Source of the DNA: Bradyrhizobium sp. AZCC 1693
GTDB taxonomy: Bacteria; Pseudomonadota; Alphaproteobacteria; Rhizobiales; Xanthobacteraceae
Length of the DNA: 64,000 bases
NCBI RefSeq assembly: GCF_036924745.1
Contig: NZ_JAZHSD010000001.1
Coordinates: 5,580,001 to 5,644,000, forward strand
Direction of reading: 5' to 3'
Under the pieces are notes generated by a model, which worked only from the letters and a program-made list of their open reading frames with translations, was not told where the DNA came from and searched no databases. The translations under genes were made by a program, and so were the position numbers. Shown here one piece after another: positions 1 to 8,068 of this stretch (positions within the stretch are counted from its first letter, which is position 1; each line of letters starts with the position of its first letter).

Positions 1-2
1 TT

Positions 3-515
3 TGGAGAGGGGATCTGACCGCGGGTGGCTTGGCCTCCGCGGGATCTGGACGAACTCCAGTCGAAGCTGCATCCGCGCTGGTTCAGGCTGCCAGGCCTGG
101 CCTTGTCGCTTTGGAGCGCATCGTCGCGCGTTCGGCTGGCGAGTCGGACAATATGTCCGGGCTTGGCGGCTTGATCGGTCTCGGGCCGGGCCTTACGCCG
201 TCCGGCGACGACCTGATCGGCGGTGCGCTGATTGCGTTGGCCGCACTTGATCACACCGAGCGTCGCGACGTGCTGTGGGGCCGTTGCCTTACGCTGATCG
301 CGCACACCAACGATATCAGCAGGATCCATCTGCAGGCCGCGGCGCTCGGCTACGGTGCGGCCGCGCTGCATGCCGCTATCCACGTAGTGATGAGTGGTCA
401 GACCGCACGACTTCACCACGCCCTCAAGGCGTTGACTGCGGTCGGTCACACATCCGGACTGGACGCATTTGCGGGCAGTCTCATCGTCCTGCGCCACGCC
501 ATTCGAAAGCAGTGA
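3..515 (+). CDS. AllH-like (DUF2877) subunit, 5'-truncated by window edge
   Basis: C-terminal ~170 residues of a DUF2877/AllH family protein; the frame is open to the left edge, so the start lies outside the window. The family hallmark GPGLTPSGDDL is present, followed by a hydrophobic helix and a C-terminal segment with AGSL. In E. coli, AllF, AllG and AllH (formerly FdrA, YlbE, YlbF) together form the oxamic transcarbamylase that converts oxalurate and phosphate to oxamate and carbamoyl phosphate. Here AllG- and AllF-like genes follow on the same strand, which supports the call. A strong intrinsic terminator lies 45 bp downstream, so this gene is probably the last of an upstream transcript, apart from the following allG/allF operon. 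Family assignment is firm; the substrate is inferred from neighbours. Confidence 0.82.
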   Translation, partial: WRGDLTAGGLASAGSGRTPVEAASALVQAARPGLVALERIVARSAGESDNMSGLGGLIGLGPGLTPSGDDLIGGALIALAALDHTERRDVLWGRCLTLIAHTNDISRIHLQAAALGYGAAALHAAIHVVMSGQTARLHHALKALTAVGHTSGLDAFAGSLIVLRHAIRKQ

Positions 516-559
516 CGCGAGCGTCGCGGTTTCCATCAAATTTCGAGTTCTCCCAGACT

Positions 560-587
560 GCTCCGAACAATGTTCGGAGCTTTTTTT
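560..587 (+). terminator. Rho-independent terminator after the AllH-like gene
   Basis: An 8-bp perfect GC-containing stem (560-567 with 573-580), a 5-nt loop CAATG, and a run of seven T at 581-587. It ends the upstream transcript before the next operon. Confidence 0.85.
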
Positions 588-660
588 GTGATCGATATTC
601 ATTCTGACCGAGCCCGCGACGCGATCGAGCACCGAAATTCCCTTTCAAGAAAATTCAGCC

Positions 661-689
661 TTGACTAAGTAAGTGTTTTCTTATTAGCT
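661..689 (+). promoter_or_regulatory. Possible promoter/operator of the first allG-allF operon
   Basis: A TTGACT hexamer at 661-666 and an AT-rich stretch to 689 lie between the terminator and the first gene of the next operon. An imperfect dyad, CTAAGTAAG with CTTATTAG (665-688), overlaps it. The -10 match is poor, so this is only a candidate. Confidence 0.3.
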
Positions 690-726
690 CGACGAAACGG
701 GAATGAACTTGTTGGGGCAGGAGACG

Positions 727-915
727 ATGACGGATCAGGAAAGGCCACAGTATCAGCTATTGCTGGCGCGCAAGGTCGAAGTCGCAAATGTCGGGCTGGA
801 GGGGTTCGTGAAGGACCTGCGCGACTGCGGCATCGACGTCGTTCATGTCGACTGGAAGCCGTCGGCGGGCGGAGATCCGCAGATGGCGGCCCTGCTTGCA
901 AAGCTTGGTATATGA
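727..915 (+). CDS. Small free-standing AllF/AllG-associated module (62 aa)
   Basis: A 62-residue protein without signal peptide or membrane segment. ATG at 727 is preferred: GGGG at 714-717 and GGAG at 720-723 precede it; an upstream ATG at 703 is possible. Residues 18-61 contain VANVGLEG, VVHVDWKP and AGGDP and end in a short hydrophobic helix. The same module, ungapped by eye, forms residues 15-58 of the second AllG-like protein encoded at 6486-7934 (VVSLG, LVRLQWRP, GSPE). From memory, similar NVG...VDWxPxAGG tails occur in some FdrA proteins, but neither FdrA-like protein here has one. Its stop overlaps the next start, so it is translationally coupled to the AllG-like gene. It is probably a detached subunit or domain of the transcarbamylase; its biochemical role is unknown to me. 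Confidence 0.72.
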   Translation: MTDQERPQYQLLLARKVEVANVGLEGFVKDLRDCGIDVVHVDWKPSAGGDPQMAALLAKLGI

Positions 916-2174
916 GGGCGCCGATGAAGCTGATTAAAGACGCAAACCAACAGGCGCTGGCTCGCATCCTCGAGGGTGAGCCGAGACTGATCGACATCGT
1001 CCCCGCAGGCCAGTTGATGAAGGGCCTGCGCGATCGAGTGATCCTTCACGCCGGCCCGCCGATCACCTGGGAGAAGATGTGCGGCCCCATGCGGGGTGCG
1101 GTGGCAGGCGCGATCGTCTTCGAGGAATGGGCGCCGGATCTCCGATCCGCGACGGAGCTCGCCGCCAGCGGCGGAATCCAATTTCACCCAAACCATCACT
1201 TCGGGGCGGTCGGTCCGATGACCGGCATGACGACGATGTCGATGCCGTTGTTCGTGGTCGAGAATGCGCGCTTCGCCAATCGCGCCTATTGCGCGATCAA
1301 CGAGGGGCTCGGCAAGGTCATGCGCTTCGGCGGCAACGACGCAAGCGTGCTGAAGCGGCTTGCCTGGTTGCGCGACGTCTTCGGGCCGGCTCTGGGCAAG
1401 GCGATCCGTGCCTCCGGCGGCGTCGACCTGAAATCGATCGTCGCGCGCGGGCTATCGATGGGCGACGAGCTGCATCAGCGCAATCTCGCCTGCTCGAGCA
1501 TTTTCCTCCGTGAGATCGCGCCCTGGATGGCGCGGACGTCGACCGACAATACGACTCTCGCCGAATGTTTGGCGTTCATCGGGCAGAACGATCAGTTCTT
1601 TCTGAACATCGCCATGGCGATGGGCAAGGCGATGACCGATCCCGCGAACGGCATTCGTGGTTCGACCATTGTCACGACGATGTGCCGCAATGGAACCGAC
1701 TTCGGCATCCGCGTCAGCGGGCTGGGCGAACAGTGGTTTACGGCTCCAGTCGAAATGCCGGAAGGCCTCTACTTTGCCGGCTATTCCGAGAAGGATGCCA
1801 ATCCGGATATGGGCGACTCCGCAATCGTCGAAACGATCGGGTTGGGTGGATTTGCGATGGCGGCGGCGCCGGCGGTTGCAGGCTTCGTGGGCGCCGGCGC
1901 ACCGTCCGAAGCTGGCAACTTCACCCGCTCGATGGGTGAAATCACCGTTGCGCAGAATCCGGAATGGACCATTGCCGCGCTAGACTTCGCAGGTGTGCCT
2001 ACCGGCATCGACATCCGCTTGGTCGTCGATTCCGGCGTGGTGCCCGTCATCAACACGGGCATCGCGCATCGCGAACCCGGCATCGGTCAGGTCGGGGCAG
2101 GTGTGGTCAAGGCGCCGTTGACTTGTTTCCAGCAAGCGGTGCGTGCCATCGCCAGCGATTTGGGGGTGTCATGA
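912..2174 (+). CDS. allG: AllG-like (DUF1116) oxamate carbamoyltransferase-type subunit, copy 1
   Basis: 420 residues, full length for the DUF1116/YlbE family. Diagnostic segments are LHAGPP (45-50), CGPMRGA (57-63), the FGAVGPM...MPLFVVEN stretch, MGDELHQRN, SGLGEQWF, NPDMGDSAI and a C-terminal INTGIAHRE. E. coli AllG is the partner of AllF and AllH in oxalurate transcarbamylation. The start at 912 overlaps the stop of the small upstream gene; ATG at 924, with GAGGG just before it, is an alternative. The 3' end overlaps the following FdrA-like gene by ATGA, showing tight translational coupling. This copy lacks the N-terminal extension found in the second copy at 6486. The family call is firm; the exact carbamoyl donor is inferred. 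Confidence 0.85.
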   Translation: MRAPMKLIKDANQQALARILEGEPRLIDIVPAGQLMKGLRDRVILHAGPPITWEKMCGPMRGAVAGAIVFEEWAPDLRSATELAASGGIQFHPNHHFGAVGPMTGMTTMSMPLFVVENARFANRAYCAINEGLGKVMRFGGNDASVLKRLAWLRDVFGPALGKAIRASGGVDLKSIVARGLSMGDELHQRNLACSSIFLREIAPWMARTSTDNTTLAECLAFIGQNDQFFLNIAMAMGKAMTDPANGIRGSTIVTTMCRNGTDFGIRVSGLGEQWFTAPVEMPEGLYFAGYSEKDANPDMGDSAIVETIGLGGFAMAAAPAVAGFVGAGAPSEAGNFTRSMGEITVAQNPEWTIAALDFAGVPTGIDIRLVVDSGVVPVINTGIAHREPGIGQVGAGVVKAPLTCFQQAVRAIASDLGVS

Positions 2175-3682
2175 AAGTCGTTGTCGTCAACGAGATCCGC
2201 AAGGGATTCTATCTCGATTCGGTCGCGCTGATGCGGCTGTCCCGTGAAGTGGCCGCGTCTCCCGGCGTCATCGAGGCGGCGTTGATGATGGGGACGCCAT
2301 CCAACGCAGCGATCATGCGCAACGCGGGCTTGCTGGATGAGCGCGTCGCCATAAAGGGCAATGATCTCGTGATCGCGGTCAAGGCGGAAACCGAGCCTGC
2401 CGCACGCGATGCCCTCGACGGCGCCATCAAGTCGCTCGACAAGCCGAAGAGCCAGGGCGAAGCGCAGGCCGCATGGCGACCGCATTCCATCGCCGCGGCG
2501 GTGAAGCTCAGGCCCGAGACCAACCTTGCGCTGATCTCCGTCCCTGGCGATTTCGCGGCCGCCGAAGCCAGGAAAGCGCTCAATCGCGGCCTGCATGTCC
2601 TGATGTTCAGCGACAACGTGTCCCTCGAGGACGAATTGTCGCTCAAGCAGCAGGCGCGCGCAGCCGGCCTGCTGATGATGGGCCCCGATTGCGGAACGGC
2701 CGTTATTGGCGGAGCGCCGCTGGCCTTCGCCAACAAACTCCGGCGCGGCAGGATCGGAATTATCGGCGCGTCGGGTACCGGAACGCAGGAGGTCTCATGC
2801 CTGATTTCGGAGGCCGGCGAAGGGATCTCACACGCCATTGGGGTCGGTGGCCGTGATTTGAAGAAGGATATCGGCGGGATCACGACGTTGATGGCGATCG
2901 ATGCGTTCGATTCCGATCCGGACACGAGCCATGTGGTGCTGATCTCGAAGCCGCCGCATCCCGATGTCGCCAAGTCTGTCCTCGCGCGGATCGGGAAAAG
3001 CAGGAAGTCGTTCACCGTCTGCTTTATCGGAGCTTCGGAGGTCGAGCTTCCGCCGAATGCCCGCTTTTCGCCAACGCTCAAAGGCGCCGCCGAATTGGCG
3101 CTGGGCGGTAAGCGGATCGGGGCAGACTTCGACGCGAACGCCGTCGCCTCGCGGCTTCCGCGAAGGGGCGGTCAAGGCAGGATCGAGGGATTATTCGCCG
3201 GTGGAACGCTTTGCGCCGAAGCGCAGGTGATCCTCGCGGCCACCGGTCGCAAGGTGGCGTCGAACGCCGCAATTCCCGGCGTACCCAAGCTCGACAGCGA
3301 GCCGAACGGAGGCCGGGACCGGCTGATTGACCTCGGCGACGACGAGTATACGCGTGGGCGACCGCATCCGATGATCGACCCTTCCGTGCGTGATGAAGCA
3401 TTGCGTGTCGCGCTCAAAAATGCCGATCTCTCGGTAATCCTGCTCGACCTGGTGCTTGGTTATGGCGCCCATGCGGATCCCGCCGAGCATCTGACAAGGA
3501 TTGTCGCCGAACGCGGGCAGTATGCGCCGGCGCTGATCGCGTCCGTCGTGGGCACAGAGGCGGATCCGCAGGTGCGCTCGGTGCAGGTCAGGAAGCTGGA
3601 GCAAGCCGGAATCGTCGTCGCGCCATCGAATGCTCAGGCGTGCGAACTGGCGGTTGCCATCGTCAACAATACCGGGAGGTGA
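2171..3682 (+). CDS. allF: AllF/FdrA-like carbamoyltransferase subunit, copy 1
   Basis: 503 residues of the FdrA family, which has the two-domain fold of the succinyl-CoA synthetase alpha subunit. Visible landmarks are YLDSVALMRLS near the N terminus, ALISVPG (120-126), MGPDCGTA (170-177), the glycine loop GASGTGTQE (199-207), FAGGTLCAEAQ, and GRPHPMIDPS followed by LDLVLGYGAHADP. FdrA was renamed AllF after assignment to the oxamic transcarbamylase of anaerobic allantoin degradation. The ATG at 2171 lies in an ATGA overlap with the AllG-like gene and has a G-rich ribosome-binding site, so it is chosen over longer alternatives. Carbamate kinase follows after 4 bp. No VDWxP tail is present at the C terminus; that module is encoded separately at 727-915. 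Confidence 0.86.
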   Translation: MKVVVVNEIRKGFYLDSVALMRLSREVAASPGVIEAALMMGTPSNAAIMRNAGLLDERVAIKGNDLVIAVKAETEPAARDALDGAIKSLDKPKSQGEAQAAWRPHSIAAAVKLRPETNLALISVPGDFAAAEARKALNRGLHVLMFSDNVSLEDELSLKQQARAAGLLMMGPDCGTAVIGGAPLAFANKLRRGRIGIIGASGTGTQEVSCLISEAGEGISHAIGVGGRDLKKDIGGITTLMAIDAFDSDPDTSHVVLISKPPHPDVAKSVLARIGKSRKSFTVCFIGASEVELPPNARFSPTLKGAAELALGGKRIGADFDANAVASRLPRRGGQGRIEGLFAGGTLCAEAQVILAATGRKVASNAAIPGVPKLDSEPNGGRDRLIDLGDDEYTRGRPHPMIDPSVRDEALRVALKNADLSVILLDLVLGYGAHADPAEHLTRIVAERGQYAPALIASVVGTEADPQVRSVQVRKLEQAGIVVAPSNAQACELAVAIVNNTGR

Positions 3683-3686
3683 GGAA

Positions 3687-4646
3687 ATGCGTACGCTCAA
3701 TGATGTGCCGCGTCGCCTTGTGGTCGCGATTGGTGGCAATGCGGTTCATCCCGAAGACATCCGGGGCACTTCCCAGGAGCAGAAGTCCGTCGCGCAGAAA
3801 ACCGCGGAAGCGCTGTTGCCGCTTGCGCAACTCGATAACGAGCTGGTCATCACGCACGGCAACGGTCCGGTTGTCGGCAAGATCATGATGCGCCAGATGT
3901 TGACGATGAGTCGCATCCCGCCGATGGACATGGACATCTGCGTGGCGCACAGTCAGGGCGGCATCGGCTATCTGCTGATGCAGGCGATCGAGAATGCCTT
4001 GCGCGAACAAGGCAACCAGAGGCATGTGGCAAGTCTGCTGACCCAGGTTGAGGTCGACAAGGACGACCCAGCCTTCAAGAATCCCACGAAGTTCGTCGGG
4101 CCCTTCTTCGCCGAAGAAGAGGCCAAGAAGATCAGTGCCGAACTCAACTGGCCGATGCGAGAGGATTCGGGGCGAGGCTGGCGTCACGTTGTGCCCTCGC
4201 CAAAGCCCAAGCACGTCTGCGATATCTCGCTGGTCGATGCATTGGTCAAGCGGGGAACAATCGTCATTGCCGGAGGCGGAGGTGGCGTTCCCGTTGTTCG
4301 CGACGCCAAGGGCGTACGCACCGGCGTGCCGGCGGTGATCGACAAGGACTTGACGTCGGCCCATATCGCGAATGTCCTTGGCATTGAGGAACTGCTGATC
4401 CTGACGGCCGTGCCGCGCGTCGCGGTGAATTTCGGCAAGCCGAACAAGAAGGAGCTAGATCAGGTCAGCCTCGACGAGATCAAGGCCTATCACCGTGAAG
4501 GACACTTTCCTCCAGGAAGCATGGGACCCAAGGTCGATGCTGCCATCCGGTTTCTCGAGGGGGGCGGAAAGCGCGCGATCATCAGTCACCTCGATTGCGC
4601 AATGGCGGCGCTGCGAGGCGAGACAGGGACGCACGTGGTTCAATAG
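3687..4646 (+). CDS. arcC: Carbamate kinase
   Basis: 319 residues, the usual size of carbamate kinases (ArcC/AllK). It catalyses carbamoyl phosphate + ADP to carbamate + ATP in the cytoplasm. Motifs are VAIGGNAV near the N terminus, THGNGP, the CAHSQGGIGYL segment, KRGTIVIAGGGGGVPV and the nucleotide-site region VIDKDLTSA. A strong GGGAGGTGAGG precedes ATG 3687, only 4 bp after the FdrA-like stop, so it is in the same operon. In this setting it would recover ATP from carbamoyl phosphate made by the AllF/G/H-type enzyme, as AllK does in E. coli. No arginine deiminase genes are nearby, which argues against an arginine role. Confidence 0.9.
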   Translation: MRTLNDVPRRLVVAIGGNAVHPEDIRGTSQEQKSVAQKTAEALLPLAQLDNELVITHGNGPVVGKIMMRQMLTMSRIPPMDMDICVAHSQGGIGYLLMQAIENALREQGNQRHVASLLTQVEVDKDDPAFKNPTKFVGPFFAEEEAKKISAELNWPMREDSGRGWRHVVPSPKPKHVCDISLVDALVKRGTIVIAGGGGGVPVVRDAKGVRTGVPAVIDKDLTSAHIANVLGIEELLILTAVPRVAVNFGKPNKKELDQVSLDEIKAYHREGHFPPGSMGPKVDAAIRFLEGGGKRAIISHLDCAMAALRGETGTHVVQ

Positions 4647-4887
4647 TCGGTCCAATTGACGCAGCTGCGGGCATCGGCTTGCGCCAATCTTTGTTCAGTC
4701 GGATTCGAGCGTTGGGCAAGATGGCGGGCCGAACCTGAAGCGCCGCCGTGGCGCCTGAACTCACTGAGTTGGAGCAGTCGAGGCGCATGACCGGCGTCTC
4801 ATCTTTGATCAGATCATCGCTGCTGTTGGCCGGAGCTCAAACATAAAAACGAGCAGGCCTGAGGGAATTCAAGGGAACGACAAGGCA

Positions 4888-6489
4888 ATGGCTATCCAGT
4901 CGAGCGTAAAAGCGAACCTGTACAAGGATTCTGTATCGTTGATGCGGATCTCGCAAGTCACGGTCGCGCGGAGCGGCGTGCAGAGAGTTACGTTGTTGAT
5001 GGGAACACGTAGCAACAAGGAGTTCCTGCAGCAGGCTGGACTGATGACTCCAGCGCTCGAAAGCGCCCAGCCCGGCGACATCATGATCGTGGTGGCAGAC
5101 GATTCGCCCGACAAGCTCGAAGCTGCGGAGCGAGAAATTCACTCCCTGATTGTCGGCGAAGAATCGAAGGAGGGCCCGACAGAAGCGGCTGCAGAAGCAC
5201 CGCCGCGATCGATCTCCGACGGCGTCGCGGTTGCCGATCATGCCAACCTCGCGTTGATCTCGGTGCCGGGGCCCTATGCGGCAGCCGAAGCCTTGAAAGC
5301 CCTGCGTCAGGGCCTGAACGTGCTGTTGTTCAGCGACAACGTGCCGATCGAACAGGAGCAGGCCATCAAGCGGGTTGCCGCGCAGAAGGGACTGCTGGTC
5401 ATGGGCCCGGATTGCGGCACAGCGATCATCAACGGCGTCCCGCTTGGATTTGCGAACGTCGTTCGGCATGGCGTCATCGGGCTTGTCGGAGCGTCGGGAA
5501 CGGGGCTGCAGGAGGTGATGTGCCAGATCCACCGCCATGGCCAGGGCATATCGCAGGCGATCGGTACCGGCAGCCATGACGTCCATAGTCAGGTCGGCGG
5601 CATCACCATGTTGCAGGGCCTGGAATTGCTTGCCGCGGATGAGGGTACGAAGGTCATCGCCATCGTTTCCAAACCTCCCGCGCCGGAGGTGCAGCAGCTC
5701 GTGATCGATCGGGCGGGGGCGATCGACAAGCCGGTCGTGATCTGCTTCCTGGGCGGCGAATCCGTAGCCTCCACTGGCAATGTTCATCGCACTTGGTCGC
5801 TGGAGGAGACGGCGAGGCGTGCTGTCTCTTTCGTGGGAGCGAACAAGCCCGGAAGTGACGAGAAGGCCGCTGAGGAGCTGGCGACGAGGATTTGCGCGTC
5901 GCTGGCGCCTTCGCAGCGCTATCTCCGCGGTCTCTATTCCGGTGGAACGTTCTGCTCGGAGGCTCAGACCATTTGGCAGGCGGCCGGCATTCGTGCCCGG
6001 TCGAATGGGCCCCTCATCGATGCCGACAGGCTGGCCGACCCGGAAGACAGTTACGGGCATACGGCGGTCGACCTGGGTAGCGATGAATTCACGGTGGGGC
6101 GTCCGCATCCGATGATCGACTACGGCGTGCGGATCGACCGGCTCCTGAAGGAGGCGGAGGATCCAACCGTCGCCAGCATCGTGTTGGACGTCGTGCTGGG
6201 TTACGGCAGCCATCCGAATCCGGCGGAAATCCTGGCTCCGGCCATCCGCCGGGCGAAGGCCGTTGCGAAAGCAAAGGGGCGAGAGCTTCCCGTCATCTGC
6301 TTCGTGTGCGGCACGGATGAGGACCCGCAGCCCTTCGAGGCGCAGAAAGCCATATTGACGGATGCCGGCGCTGAACTCGTCGGCAGCAGCACGGGCGCGG
6401 CCCTTGCCGCCCGGGCCATCGCGAGCCGCATGGCGGCGGGTGAAAGCGCTGCTGACCGTCGCGTGATGCAAGGTGGAGAACGACGATGA
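4888..6489 (+). CDS. AllF/FdrA-like carbamoyltransferase subunit, copy 2
   Basis: 533 residues, clearly paralogous to the protein encoded at 2171-3682: LYKDSVSLMRIS, ALISVPGPYAAAEALKALR, MGPDCGTA, GASGTGLQEV, YSGGTFCSEAQ and GRPHPMIDYG align in order. It is about 30 residues longer, with a Glu/Ala-rich linker near residues 85-110 and an extended C terminus. AAGGGA lies 11 nt before ATG 4888. A 241-bp gap after the carbamate kinase gene suggests an independent promoter. The gene overlaps the next one by ATGA, so the second AllF/AllG pair is translated together. The divergence of the two pairs suggests different carbamoyl substrates rather than a recent duplication; which substrate cannot be read from sequence. 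Confidence 0.84.
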   Translation: MAIQSSVKANLYKDSVSLMRISQVTVARSGVQRVTLLMGTRSNKEFLQQAGLMTPALESAQPGDIMIVVADDSPDKLEAAEREIHSLIVGEESKEGPTEAAAEAPPRSISDGVAVADHANLALISVPGPYAAAEALKALRQGLNVLLFSDNVPIEQEQAIKRVAAQKGLLVMGPDCGTAIINGVPLGFANVVRHGVIGLVGASGTGLQEVMCQIHRHGQGISQAIGTGSHDVHSQVGGITMLQGLELLAADEGTKVIAIVSKPPAPEVQQLVIDRAGAIDKPVVICFLGGESVASTGNVHRTWSLEETARRAVSFVGANKPGSDEKAAEELATRICASLAPSQRYLRGLYSGGTFCSEAQTIWQAAGIRARSNGPLIDADRLADPEDSYGHTAVDLGSDEFTVGRPHPMIDYGVRIDRLLKEAEDPTVASIVLDVVLGYGSHPNPAEILAPAIRRAKAVAKAKGRELPVICFVCGTDEDPQPFEAQKAILTDAGAELVGSSTGAALAARAIASRMAAGESAADRRVMQGGERR

Positions 6490-7934
6490 ACGCAGTCCCC
6501 GCCGCTCTGCGGAATAGAAAGACCTCCGTCGTCAGCCTCGGCGCCTCCGATCTCGATCGAGGTGTCAAGAGCAGCGGTGCCCCGCTGGTACGCCTGCAGT
6601 GGCGGCCGGTCGGCGACGGAAGCCCGGAGGTCGCCTGGAATCTCGCGCAACTGGTCGGCGATGCGAACGATGCGGACTGCCTCGGGTCGCGGATCGATCG
6701 CGCCAATGCGGAAGTGCTTGAGCGCGTCCTGACCGCGCAGCCGGTATGGGTCGACGTCGCGGCGCACGCATCCGACGTCTGGCCGGACATGGGCCGGACC
6801 CTGCTGCATGCCGGCCCGCCGATCGCCTGGAAGGATATGTGCGGCCCCATGAAGGGGGCAGTCGTCGGCGCAATTCTCTACGAGAAATGGGCGACGAGCC
6901 CGGTGGAGGCGGAGCAACTTGCCGTGGGCGGCGGCATTCGCTTTGCGCCTTGCCATGAATTCGGCGCGGTCGGGCCGATGACCGGGATCATCTCACCCTC
7001 GATGCCCCTCTTTGTGGTGATGAACAAAACCGCGGGGAATCGCGCTTATGCGCCGATGATGGAGTCCGGCGGCGCCAGGACGTTGCGGTTCGGCGCGTTC
7101 GCGCCCGAAGTGCTCGAAGGTCTTAGGCTGATCGAGAATGTCTTGGCTCCGTGCCTGAAAGCGGCTGTCGCCGGCATCGACGGCGGGCTGCCCCTGAAGC
7201 CGCTGATGTCGCAGTCGCTGCATATGGGCGACGACGTCCACAACCGCAACACGGCCGCGACCCTGCTGCTGTATCGCGCGGTCACGGAATCGCTCCTCAA
7301 ATCGTCGATCTCGCGCGACATCGTTCACGAGACGCTGAGGACGATCGGGGCGGACGATATGTTCTTCCTGAGCCTGTCCATGGCGGCGTGCAAGGCGACG
7401 ATGGATGCCGCGCATGGCGTACCGTTCAGCAGCATCGTCACCGCGATGGCGCGAAACGGCGTGAATGTGGGCATCAGGGTAAGCGGACTGAACGGGCAAT
7501 GGTTTGTCGGTCCCGCCGACGTCCCTGTCGGCCTGTTCCTGCCCGGATTCAGCGAGGCGGACGCTAATCCCGACATCGGCGACAGCGCGATTACGGAGAC
7601 GGCCGGACTCGGCGCGTTTGCGATGGCTGCCGCTCCCGCGATGGTCCAGTTTGTCGGCGGTACGCCGCAGGACGCCCTGCGCTATTCGCGCGAGATGGCG
7701 CACATCGCGATCGGCCGCAATCCCGGCTTCACGCTGCCGATGCTCGATTTCATCGGTGCTCCGGTCGGCATCGACATCCGCAAGGTCGTGGACGAAGGCA
7801 TGCGGCCGGTCATCAATACCGCAACGGCCCACAAGGAGCCGGGAATGGGAATCATCGGCGCGGGCGTCGTGCAGGCTCCGATGAAGTGTTTTGTCGATGC
7901 CGTGGGAGCGCTCGCGACGATGGCATCTGGATGA
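6486..7934 (+). CDS. AllG-like (DUF1116) subunit, copy 2, with N-terminal fused module
   Basis: 482 residues. Residues 1-60 are an N-terminal extension whose core (15-58, with LVRLQWRP and GSPEV) matches the free-standing 62-aa protein encoded at 727-915. The rest is a full DUF1116 domain with LLHAGPP, CGPMKGA, FGAVGPM, MGDDVHNRN, SGLNGQWF, NPDIGDSAI and INTATAHKE. It is paralogous to the copy at 912-2174 and partners the FdrA-like gene just upstream through an ATGA overlap. The binding-protein gene of an ABC importer begins 134 bp downstream on the same strand. No second AllH-like gene is visible, so this pair may share the one at the left edge or work without it. Confidence 0.84.
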   Translation: MNAVPAALRNRKTSVVSLGASDLDRGVKSSGAPLVRLQWRPVGDGSPEVAWNLAQLVGDANDADCLGSRIDRANAEVLERVLTAQPVWVDVAAHASDVWPDMGRTLLHAGPPIAWKDMCGPMKGAVVGAILYEKWATSPVEAEQLAVGGGIRFAPCHEFGAVGPMTGIISPSMPLFVVMNKTAGNRAYAPMMESGGARTLRFGAFAPEVLEGLRLIENVLAPCLKAAVAGIDGGLPLKPLMSQSLHMGDDVHNRNTAATLLLYRAVTESLLKSSISRDIVHETLRTIGADDMFFLSLSMAACKATMDAAHGVPFSSIVTAMARNGVNVGIRVSGLNGQWFVGPADVPVGLFLPGFSEADANPDIGDSAITETAGLGAFAMAAAPAMVQFVGGTPQDALRYSREMAHIAIGRNPGFTLPMLDFIGAPVGIDIRKVVDEGMRPVINTATAHKEPGMGIIGAGVVQAPMKCFVDAVGALATMASG

Positions 7935-8068
7935 TGCTGACGCTTCGCTCCGTCGCGGCGGCGCGAAGGGGCGACGTGGGCGGGATCGCGGAGATGCGAC
8001 GTCCCGACCATCAAGCTGCAGGCACAAGAAAAGAGCCGCAACACAAGAAGCAAACAGGAGGAAACAAC

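Noticed and set aside
3687..4646. Arginine deiminase pathway
   Set aside because: The carbamate kinase has no arcA, arcB or arcD neighbours and is embedded among AllF/AllG genes.
4837..6471. 544-codon open frame on the minus strand opposite the second FdrA-like gene
   Set aside because: Arg/His/Asp-rich translation with no motif; typical antisense shadow of a high-GC gene whose plus-strand product is clear.
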